Part shown: positions 1 through 4,963 of the stretch, one piece after another
How positions within the stretch are numbered: position 1 is the first letter of the stretch
Layout: every line of letters begins with the position of its first letter
Assembly (NCBI GenBank): GCA_043801115.1
Contig: JAZDMJ010000025.1
Span: forward strand, 1 to 5,935
From: CAZHUN01 sp043801115
GTDB taxonomy: Archaea; Iainarchaeota; Iainarchaeia; Iainarchaeales; UBA10191
Reading direction: 5' to 3'
DNA: 5,935 bases
Notes under the pieces: model-generated
Database searches by the model: none
What the model was told of the DNA's origin: nothing
Seen by the model: only the letters and a program-made list of their open reading frames with translations
Program-made: the position numbers and the translations under genes

Positions 1-329
1 AAGATAATTGCAAAGCAACAGAATTGGTTTTAAGGAAAGGAAAAAACGGCGAAGCATACAATGTTGGCGGAAGAGACGAAATGACAAACCTTGAACTCAC
101 AAAAACAATACTGGAAGATTTTGGAATGGGAGAAGAAATGATTGAATTCGTGCAGGACAGAAAAGGACATGATAGAAGGTATGCAATAGACGATTCAAAA
201 ATTTCTGCATTGGGTTTTGAACCGCAAAAAACTTTCAAGGAAGGCCTCAAAGAAACAATACAATGGTACAAAGAAAACGAAAAATGGTGGAAGCCGTTGC
301 TAAAACACCAATTGGAAGTGAAAAAATGA
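1..329 (+). CDS. rmlB: dTDP-glucose 4,6-dehydratase (RmlB), C-terminal part, cut by left window edge
   Basis: The frame is open from base 3 to a TGA at 327-329, giving 108 residues of the C-terminal third of an extended SDR dehydratase; the family is usually about 320-350 residues. The start lies outside the window, and the TTG at 24 is an internal leucine. Family features seen are the D-N-C-K-A-T-E-L helix followed by GEAYNVGG, the TNLELTKTIL segment, the highly characteristic KGHDRRYAID block that contacts the nucleotide, and the ending LGFEPQKTFKEGLKETIQWY. By family knowledge the enzyme is cytosolic and uses bound NAD to turn dTDP-glucose into dTDP-4-keto-6-deoxyglucose. Its stop overlaps the next gene's ATG by 4 nt. 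UDP-glucose rather than dTDP-glucose as substrate cannot be excluded, but the RmlA gene downstream favours dTDP. Confidence 0.93.
   Translation, partial: DNCKATELVLRKGKNGEAYNVGGRDEMTNLELTKTILEDFGMGEEMIEFVQDRKGHDRRYAIDDSKISALGFEPQKTFKEGLKETIQWYKENEKWWKPLLKHQLEVKK
314..320 (+). promoter_or_regulatory. Ribosome binding site supporting the start at 326
   Basis: GGAAGTG lies five bases before the ATG at 326, inside the rmlB coding end. It closely resembles the archaeal/bacterial GGAGGTG consensus and supports the overlapping ATG over the upstream in-frame start. Confidence 0.55.
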
Positions 330-1150
330 AAACAATTGTTTTGGGGGCGGGATTTATCGGCGGAAAAATTTCCGAAAAATTCGGATTCGCGCTGGTGGGG
401 GAAAAAATTCGTTCGAAAGAGGATGTTGAAAGGATTTTTGAACGGGAAAAACCGGAAACCGTAATCAACTGCATCGGAAAAGTGGGACGCCCGAATGTAG
501 ACTGGTGCGAAACGCACAAAAGGGAAACTTTTTTCTCAAACGCGACCGTCCCATTATGGCTTGCGGAAGAGTGCCAAAAAACAAAAGCAAAATTTGTTCA
601 TTTGGGGACTGGGTGCATTTACGAAGGGGACAATGGGGGAAAAGGGTTTTCGGAAGAGGACGCGCCAAATTTTTACGGGAGTTTTTATAGCAGGACAAAA
701 GCAATGATTGAAGAATTATTGAAAGAATACGAAAATGTTTTGCAGTTAAGGCTCAGAATGCCGATTGATTCAATTCCATCAGAAAGAAACCTTATCACCA
801 AGCTCGCGAACAACAAAAAACAAATAAGTGTTCCGAATTCGATGACGGTTGTTGACGACTTTCTTTACGCGTTGGAAAAACTGCTGGAAAAGAACTGCAC
901 AGGAGTGTACAACGTCGTAAACCCGGAGCCCATAACTCACAGGCAAATAATCGAAATGTACCAAAAAGTAGTGGACAAGGAAAAAAAAGTCGAATATATA
1001 ACAACGCAAGAGCTCGACCAAATGCTCCCCGCAAAAAGAAGCAACTGCGTTCTTTCGACAAAAAAGCTCGAAAGCGAAGGAATTCAATTGAGGCACACTT
1101 TGGAAGCGGTTGAGGATTGCATGAAAAAATACAAAGAGGCAATGAAATGA
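326..1150 (+). CDS. NRS/ER-type bifunctional nucleotide-4-keto-6-deoxyglucose 3,5-epimerase/4-reductase (RmlD-like SDR)
   Basis: 274 residues, starting at the ATG that overlaps the rmlB stop (ATGA) and preceded by a Shine-Dalgarno-like GGAAGTG five bases upstream. An in-frame extension to 263 would run far into rmlB and is not needed. It begins with a Rossmann motif, GAGFIG (7-12). The SDR catalytic pair is Y121 and K125 in YSRTK, with T95 in GTGC. The blocks GRPNVDWCETHK (54-65), TGCIYE (95-100), GSFYSRTKAMIEELL (118-132), LRLRMPI (141-147) and PNSMTVVDD (170-178) match, from memory, the C-terminal domain of plant RHM and stand-alone UER1/NRS-ER more closely than bacterial RmlD. C97 and K159 fall where I recall the plant epimerase residues (C115, K183). 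The inferred role is epimerisation at C3 and C5 followed by NADPH reduction at C4, giving dTDP-L-rhamnose. A plain RmlD reductase is the alternative. Confidence 0.85.
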   Translation: MKTIVLGAGFIGGKISEKFGFALVGEKIRSKEDVERIFEREKPETVINCIGKVGRPNVDWCETHKRETFFSNATVPLWLAEECQKTKAKFVHLGTGCIYEGDNGGKGFSEEDAPNFYGSFYSRTKAMIEELLKEYENVLQLRLRMPIDSIPSERNLITKLANNKKQISVPNSMTVVDDFLYALEKLLEKNCTGVYNVVNPEPITHRQIIEMYQKVVDKEKKVEYITTQELDQMLPAKRSNCVLSTKKLESEGIQLRHTLEAVEDCMKKYKEAMK

Positions 1151-1875
1151 AAGGCGTAATACTTGCGGGAGGGTTGGGAACACGGCTTTTTCCCCTCACC
1201 AAAGTTACCAACAAGCACTTGCTGCCGGTTTACAAAAAGCCGATGATATACTATCCGATCGAAACTCTGCTCGACGCGGGAATAAAAAACATACTGATTG
1301 TAACGGGAGAAGAGCACGCGGGACACTTTCTGAAATTGCTGGGAAATGGAAAAGAATTCGGGGCAAAATTCACCTATGAGTTACAGTATGGAAACACAGG
1401 AATTTCGGACGCGTTAAGACTGGCGGAAGACTTTGCGGGCGACGAAAAAATAGTCGTAGTATTGGGGGATAATATTTTGAGCGGAAGCATAAGAGAAATC
1501 GTCCAAGACTTTGAAAAAGGAGAAGAAGAGGCGGGAATACTGCTCAAAGAAGTTCCCAATGCGGAAAGATTCGGAGTGGCAGAATTGGAAGGAGACAAAG
1601 TAGTCGGAATAGAAGAAAAACCCAAAACGCCAAAAACAAATTTTGCAGTAATTGGAGTGTACATGTATTCCCCTGCTGTTTTCGAACTAATAAAATCTTT
1701 GAAGCCGAGCGCGCGGGGGGAATACGAAATAACCGACGTCAACAACGCATTCATCAAAAGAGGAACAATGAAAGCGGGAATATACAAGGGAGAATGGACG
1801 GACGCGGGAACGTTCGAATCGCTTTACAGGGCGACTGTTCTAATGAAAGAACTGGAAGAAAAGAAGGGGAAATAA
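1147..1875 (+). CDS. rmlA: Glucose-1-phosphate thymidylyltransferase, short form (RmlA)
   Basis: 242 residues from the ATG at 1147, which overlaps the preceding stop as ATGA; AGAGG at 1135-1139 is a suitable ribosome site. The upstream in-frame ATG at 1117 adds ten residues not typical of the family. Seen are the nucleotide-binding signature LAGGLGTRL (6-14), TNKHLLPVYKKPMIYYPIETL (21-41), the metal-binding GDN (107-109), EEKP (156-159), GEYEITDVNN (191-200) and GEWTDAG (215-221). It joins dTTP and glucose-1-phosphate to form dTDP-glucose plus pyrophosphate, the first step of the rhamnose pathway. It lacks the roughly 50 C-terminal residues of the 290-residue bacterial enzymes, so the allosteric site formed there may be absent. 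Nucleotide choice (dTTP or UTP) is inferred from family resemblance and from adjacency to rmlB. Confidence 0.92.
   Translation: MKGVILAGGLGTRLFPLTKVTNKHLLPVYKKPMIYYPIETLLDAGIKNILIVTGEEHAGHFLKLLGNGKEFGAKFTYELQYGNTGISDALRLAEDFAGDEKIVVVLGDNILSGSIREIVQDFEKGEEEAGILLKEVPNAERFGVAELEGDKVVGIEEKPKTPKTNFAVIGVYMYSPAVFELIKSLKPSARGEYEITDVNNAFIKRGTMKAGIYKGEWTDAGTFESLYRATVLMKELEEKKGK
1866..1869 (+). promoter_or_regulatory. Ribosome binding site deciding the TTG start at 1876
   Basis: AAGGGGA with core GGGG lies six bases before a TTG that immediately follows the rmlA TAA. It makes the TTG credible as a start: no ATG precedes the catalytic HAD motif, which begins only a few codons later. Confidence 0.5.
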
Positions 1876-2391
1876 TTGAAGGCGGTTTTCTTCGACTTGA
1901 TTGGAACGCTCGTTCCTTTAGAGTGGGGAGAAAGCAAGGAAGTCATGCAAAAACAGTATGACAGAATAATAAAAACGATTGACGAGTTAAAGCGATTGAA
2001 AGAACAAGGATTCAAGTTGTATGTTGTTTCAACTTTGCCTGTGGAATCCATTAAAGAGAGCCTGAACGTCAGTTATTATTCAAAAAACTTTTTTGACGGA
2101 TTACTTTCGACTAAAGACTCGCCCGAATACAAAAAGGGAGACGCCGATTCTATCGCAAAAGCCAAAGCCGAACTCATCCAAGCTGAAATGAAAAAAAATG
2201 GCATCGAAAACAGTAACGCTTTCCTCGTCGGAGACTCTCCAATGGAACAAAAAGCAGCCAAAATCGCACGAATCCAGAACGTGCGGACAAACTATTTGAA
2301 TGAAGTAAAAAACAAAATCGCGGACCCGCACTCTCGCAGGGGTTACTGGCAAACAACCGGATGGAAAAAATTTCACGGGAGACTCAAATGA
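1876..2391 (+). CDS. Small HAD-superfamily protein with a non-canonical motif I
   Basis: 171 residues starting at TTG, directly after the TAA of rmlA (zero spacing). The N-terminus FFDLIGTL holds HAD motif I with nucleophile D7, but the second acidic residue of the usual DxD is isoleucine (I9). Motif II is probably S53 in VVSTLP, a motif III lysine is likely K87 or K88, and motif IV is GDSPMEQKAA with D120 and E124. The size fits a HAD core with little or no cap domain. In HAD phosphatases the second Asp acts as general acid, so loss of it suggests altered chemistry, weak activity or a non-enzymatic role. It sits between two nucleotidyltransferases and its stop overlaps the next ATG, so a role in the same sugar pathway is likely (for example dephosphorylating a sugar phosphate), but the substrate cannot be read from sequence. 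Confidence 0.78.
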   Translation: MKAVFFDLIGTLVPLEWGESKEVMQKQYDRIIKTIDELKRLKEQGFKLYVVSTLPVESIKESLNVSYYSKNFFDGLLSTKDSPEYKKGDADSIAKAKAELIQAEMKKNGIENSNAFLVGDSPMEQKAAKIARIQNVRTNYLNEVKNKIADPHSRRGYWQTTGWKKFHGRLK

Positions 2392-3098
2392 AAGCCGTTG
2401 TATTGGCCGCAGGAATCGGAACGCGCTTGAAACCGCTGACGAACGACATTCCCAAAGTAATGGTCGAAGTGAACGGAAAGCCCATTTTGCAGCGCGTGCT
2501 CGAACAGTTGAAGTGGGCGGGAATCGAAGAAACCATTTTGGTCGTATGCTACAAGCGCGAAAAAATCGAACACTATTTCGGAAACGAGTTCCAAGGAATG
2601 AAGTTAAAGTACGCCGCGCAGGAAAAACCCAACGCGGGAACCGCGGACGCCATGTACCGCGCCAAGCCGTACATTCGGGACAGATTTTTGGCGGCGTATG
2701 CCGACAACTTGTGGGAGCGCAGCATTTTCAAGCGGTTGAAAGAGTTGAAAAGCGCGAACGCAATCGTCGCAACGCCCGTGCAAGACGTGGAAAAGTACGG
2801 AATATTGAAAGTGGAAGGAAACAAAATTTTGGACTGGGTTGAAAAGCCAAAAAAGGAAGAGGCACCTTCGAACCTGGCCAACGCGGGATTGTACTTGTTT
2901 TCGCCCAAAATCTTCGACTGTATCGAAAAAATTTCCCCCTCCCCGCGCGGAGAATTGGAACTAACGGACGCAGTGCGATTGCACTTGAAAGAAGAATCCT
3001 ACGAGTTCGTCCCCTATGAGGGAACATGGATTGACATCGGAAACTTCGAACTCTTGGAAAAAGCGAACAAACTGTTGAAAGAGAAGGGAGACATTTAG
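2388..3098 (+). CDS. Sugar-1-phosphate nucleotidyltransferase (second NTP_transferase family member)
   Basis: 236 residues from the ATG at 2388, overlapping the HAD stop (ATGA), with GGGAG at 2377-2381 as ribosome site; the in-frame ATG at 2361 lies inside the HAD gene and is unlikely. Motifs in order are LAAGIGTRLKPLT (6-18), IPKVMVEVNGKPIL (21-34), a Q78...GTADA (84-88) base-recognition segment, ADN (105-107) at the usual metal-binding GDN position, VEKPKKEE (151-158), NAGLYLFSPKIF (165-176), and WIDIGNFELLEKAN (214-227). The family couples an NTP to a sugar-1-phosphate. The GTADA loop resembles uridylyl- and GlmU-like enzymes more than RmlA, so UTP with glucose-1-P or GlcNAc-1-P, or a guanylyltransferase reaction, is possible. 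It has no C-terminal beta-helix acetyltransferase domain. It is the last gene of the + strand operon. Confidence 0.88.
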   Translation: MKAVVLAAGIGTRLKPLTNDIPKVMVEVNGKPILQRVLEQLKWAGIEETILVVCYKREKIEHYFGNEFQGMKLKYAAQEKPNAGTADAMYRAKPYIRDRFLAAYADNLWERSIFKRLKELKSANAIVATPVQDVEKYGILKVEGNKILDWVEKPKKEEAPSNLANAGLYLFSPKIFDCIEKISPSPRGELELTDAVRLHLKEESYEFVPYEGTWIDIGNFELLEKANKLLKEKGDI

Positions 3099-3101
3099 CG
3101 C

Positions 3102-3106
3102 TTTTT
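3102..3106 (+). terminator. Possible T-tract terminator of the sugar operon
   Basis: A run of five T follows the TAG at 3096-3098 by three bases, within the 20-bp gap to the convergent gene. Archaeal RNA polymerase can stop at short T-tracts without a hairpin. The tract is short, so this is tentative. Confidence 0.25.
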
Positions 3107-3118
3107 GGCGGTTAGCAC

Positions 3119-3388
3119 TTAGTACAATACAGGGTCGTGAAAGTGGCGTTTGGATTGTACTGTAAATCCTTTTTTTCGCAAAAATAATGGAATGGATTCG
3201 AACGGAACATATTCCGCCCCGCTGTTCAATATCTGGTGCAATGCATGTGTTTCCAAGTCCTTGGCCGTCGCCAAATTCACGCCCTTGAAGTCGTCCACTT
3301 TTTTCCAATCCACGCTTCCATTGCTCAAAATTTCTCCCACTTTTTCGCCCATCAGATAGCGCGCATATTTTTTCAAACTGTTTTTCAA
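3119..3388 (-). CDS. Unrecognised 89-residue protein, translationally coupled to the methyltransferase
   Basis: On the minus strand a TTG at 3388-3386 overlaps the methyltransferase TGA (TTGA) and opens an 89-residue frame ending in TAA at 3121-3119. An ATG at 3352 would give a 77-residue version. The product is basic at the N-terminus (KNSLKKYARYLMGEKVGEIL), then mixed charged and hydrophobic, and ends in an aromatic, His-rich tail (RHFHDPVLY). It has no signal peptide, membrane helix or metal motif that I recognise. The composition is protein-like, unlike the arginine-rich shadow frame that continues upstream of 3388. There is no clear ribosome site, so coupling to the upstream gene would have to drive translation. 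It may be a partner subunit of the methyltransferase or an unrelated passenger; I do not recognise a family. Confidence 0.6.
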   Translation of the reverse strand: MKNSLKKYARYLMGEKVGEILSNGSVDWKKVDDFKGVNLATAKDLETHALHQILNSGAEYVPFESIPLFLRKKGFTVQSKRHFHDPVLY

Positions 3389-4134
3389 TCCGAAAGAACG
3401 GCTTTGACAATCAGCGTCGAAGAAAGCGATGGACGGGCGGAAAACGCGCGTTCGGCGAGCATGAACGCCTTTGCGGAAGCGCGGAATTTTTTGGAAGGCA
3501 GAGAGGCAGGAAGGTTGAACGCGGCGCCCTTCCATTGGACGGGAGAAAAACCAGTTGCATTCAACAATTCGGCCAATGCGCGGCGGTTGAAAGCGCGCAC
3601 GTGGCCGTTCAAATTGGGCGCGTTGCAAAAAGAACCGTACGAGCCGCGCGCGCCCGATTCGACCCAAAACGGCGCCTGTCCGAACAGCAACAGCAAGCGA
3701 TTGTACCACGAAGCAATGTTGGGAACCGTTACAACGAGAAAACCGTTCGGCTTCAGCACGCGCTTGAACTCTTCCAGCAATTTTTCCGTTTCCACCACGT
3801 GCTCCAAGACTTCGCCGCAATACACGGAATCGAACGAACGCGCGGAAAACGGGAGCTTGGCGGCAGAGATGTCGGCGCGTTTGATGCGAACGCCGCGCGC
3901 GCGGGCCTTTTTCAAATTTTCGAATGAAATGTCCACGCCGTACACGCTCGCGTTCGAGCGCTCTTTTACCAGCGAAGCAAAAAAACCGTCCCCACATCCC
4001 ACGTCCAGCAGTTTTCCAGAAAAATTTTCGTAAAAAGAAAGGCACGAGTCGAAGCGGTGGCGCGCGATTTGGTGGTAGGAAGCGGAAAAGCGCGCGTCGA
4101 ACAATTCGCGGTTTTGAAGGGAAATTGTTTCCAT
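3385..4134 (-). CDS. Class I SAM-dependent methyltransferase
   Basis: 249 residues from the ATG at 4134-4132. The SAM-binding motif I is LLDVGCGDG (42-50). The acidic end of strand 2 is D68 in VYGVDIS, and D88 in KRADISAAKLPF follows as motif III region. Then come SFDSVYCGEVLEHV (100-113) and FKRVLKPNGFLVVTVPN (123-139), all typical of the Methyltransf_11/UbiE-like group of small-molecule methyltransferases. A later GHVRAFNRRALAELLNATGF segment (177-196) is common in methyltransferases found in polysaccharide clusters. The acceptor is not visible; a sugar or glycan hydroxyl is suggested only by the neighbouring sugar operon, which lies on the opposite strand. The gene lies 35 bp downstream of the UPF0173 gene on the same strand and overlaps the small gene that follows. 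It looks more GC-rich than the + strand operon. Confidence 0.9.
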   Translation of the reverse strand: METISLQNRELFDARFSASYHQIARHRFDSCLSFYENFSGKLLDVGCGDGFFASLVKERSNASVYGVDISFENLKKARARGVRIKRADISAAKLPFSARSFDSVYCGEVLEHVVETEKLLEEFKRVLKPNGFLVVTVPNIASWYNRLLLLFGQAPFWVESGARGSYGSFCNAPNLNGHVRAFNRRALAELLNATGFSPVQWKGAAFNLPASLPSKKFRASAKAFMLAERAFSARPSLSSTLIVKAVLSD

Positions 4135-4159
4135 ACTACCAGCACCAAGAAAAGAAAGG

Positions 4160-4168
4160 CATTTATTC
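4160..4168 (-). promoter_or_regulatory. Possible TATA-like box for the methyltransferase gene
   Basis: Read on the minus strand this is GAATAAATG, centred about 30 nt before the ATG at 4134. That spacing suits an archaeal TATA box for a nearly leaderless transcript. It resembles GAATAAAAG upstream of the gene at 4964. It overlaps no coding bases except the neighbouring stop region, so the methyltransferase may have its own promoter as well as read-through from the upstream gene. Confidence 0.3.
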
Positions 4169-4169
4169 G

Positions 4170-4868
4170 CTACAATTGGATTTTTTCGCCGGGAGCCATC
4201 ACGCGCACTTGCGTTTTCAAATTGCTCTTTTCAATGCGCGCCTTGAAATCTTGCGGGTCCACCTTGATGGTTTCAAACGTATTATAGTGCATAGGAATGA
4301 CGACTTTCGGCTTGATGCTTTTCGTGGCTTTGACGGCATCAATGATGTCCATCGTCGTAAGCTCTGTGGTTTGCTCGGGGCCGCCTCCGATGGGAAGCAG
4401 CGCAATATCCGTCTTGATGTGCTCCAATTCGTCCAGCAATTCCGTATCGCCCGCGTGGAACAATTTCATTCCGTTGAATTCAAGCAGAAAAGAAAGGGGA
4501 TAGAAACTGCGCGGGTGGTGCGCGCAATAGGCTTTAATGTTTACATTGCGCAACTGGATTTTCGAGTCGACGCGGATGGGAATTTTTTGGCGCGGGGAAA
4601 TGCGCAACTCGTTCAGCACGGAATCGTGCGCGACGACGAGCGTGTCCTGCTTGCTGGCAATCTTTTCAATCAACGGCTTGTCGAAGTGGTCGGGGTGTTC
4701 GTGGGAAATCAAAATCATGGAAACATTGCCCAAATTCTTTTGCAGCACGGGGCAAGAGATTAAACGCTTTGTGGAAGAGCAGGAAGATTGGAGAAAAGGG
4801 TCGATGAGGATGTTGCGCTCAAGGCCGAGTTGAAAAAACGAATGCCCAAAATATTGCAACGAAGCCAT
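4170..4868 (-). CDS. UPF0173 / UlaG-like metal-dependent hydrolase (metallo-beta-lactamase fold)
   Basis: 232 residues from the ATG at 4868; this start gives the family's normal N-terminus (short strand, then YFGHSFF with H9). An in-frame ATG at 4898 adds ten residues (MAIIQQRVRL) and cannot be excluded; the frame also runs open to 5015, but that stretch has no family character. Metal ligands are visible: HEHPDH (56-61, the HxHxDH motif), a His pair at 117-118, HAGDT (138-142) with D141, and PMHYNTF (192-198) with H194. The last is the hallmark of UPF0173. The length matches the usual 225-230 residues. By family knowledge it is a cytosolic two-metal hydrolase; the natural substrate is unknown for most members. 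It is the first gene of the minus-strand unit, with a TAG at 4172-4170. Confidence 0.92.
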   Translation of the reverse strand: MASLQYFGHSFFQLGLERNILIDPFLQSSCSSTKRLISCPVLQKNLGNVSMILISHEHPDHFDKPLIEKIASKQDTLVVAHDSVLNELRISPRQKIPIRVDSKIQLRNVNIKAYCAHHPRSFYPLSFLLEFNGMKLFHAGDTELLDELEHIKTDIALLPIGGGPEQTTELTTMDIIDAVKATKSIKPKVVIPMHYNTFETIKVDPQDFKARIEKSNLKTQVRVMAPGEKIQL

Positions 4869-4901
4869 CAACCGCACTCTCTGTTGTATTATTGCCATAA
4901 T

Positions 4902-4915
4902 GGGGTTAAAAACCC
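4902..4915 (-). promoter_or_regulatory. A/T core and short inverted repeat in the divergent promoter region
   Basis: Bases 4903-4915 read GGGTTAAAAACCC, an exact 5-bp inverted repeat (GGGTT/AACCC) around AAA. On the minus strand it contains TTTTTAA, placed about 40 nt before the ATG at 4868, which would allow a short leader for the UPF0173 gene. The CCC also pairs with a second short repeat (CCCG at 4913-4916 with CGGG at 4922-4925). It could be a promoter core, an operator, or chance. Confidence 0.3.
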
Positions 4916-4931
4916 GAAACGCGGGCAATAA

Positions 4932-4940
4932 GAATAAAAG
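4932..4940 (+). promoter_or_regulatory. Possible TATA-like box for the gene at 4964
   Basis: GAATAAAAG is centred about 28 nt before the ATG at 4964, which matches TATA-to-start spacing for a leaderless archaeal mRNA. There is no Shine-Dalgarno sequence between it and the ATG, which agrees with leaderless initiation. Read on the other strand (CTTTTATT) it could also serve the divergent UPF0173 gene. Confidence 0.35.
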
Positions 4941-4963
4941 CCTCAAACCGTTTAAAGAAACGT

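Noticed and set aside
263..325. Upstream start for the NRS/ER-like gene
   Set aside because: The extra 21 residues are translated from inside rmlB in another frame and precede the Rossmann strand that normally begins the protein; the ATG at 326 has a good ribosome site.
24..329. TTG at 24 as the start of a short gene
   Set aside because: The frame is open to the window edge and the residues before the TTG continue the RmlB sequence, so this is an internal codon of a truncated gene.
3236..4033. 265-codon open frame on the + strand
   Set aside because: It is antisense to the methyltransferase and the small gene, which have clear motifs or coupling. Its product has no recognisable features.
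3389..4045. Long open minus-strand frame upstream of the small 89-residue gene
   Set aside because: It lies entirely over the methyltransferase in another frame, is arginine-rich with no family motif, and its openness follows from the GC-rich composition. Only the part from 3388 down to 3119 looks protein-like.
3924..4763. 279-codon open frame on the + strand
   Set aside because: It is antisense to the UPF0173 hydrolase and the methyltransferase start; the product is rich in Arg, His and Phe with no domain, typical of a shadow frame.
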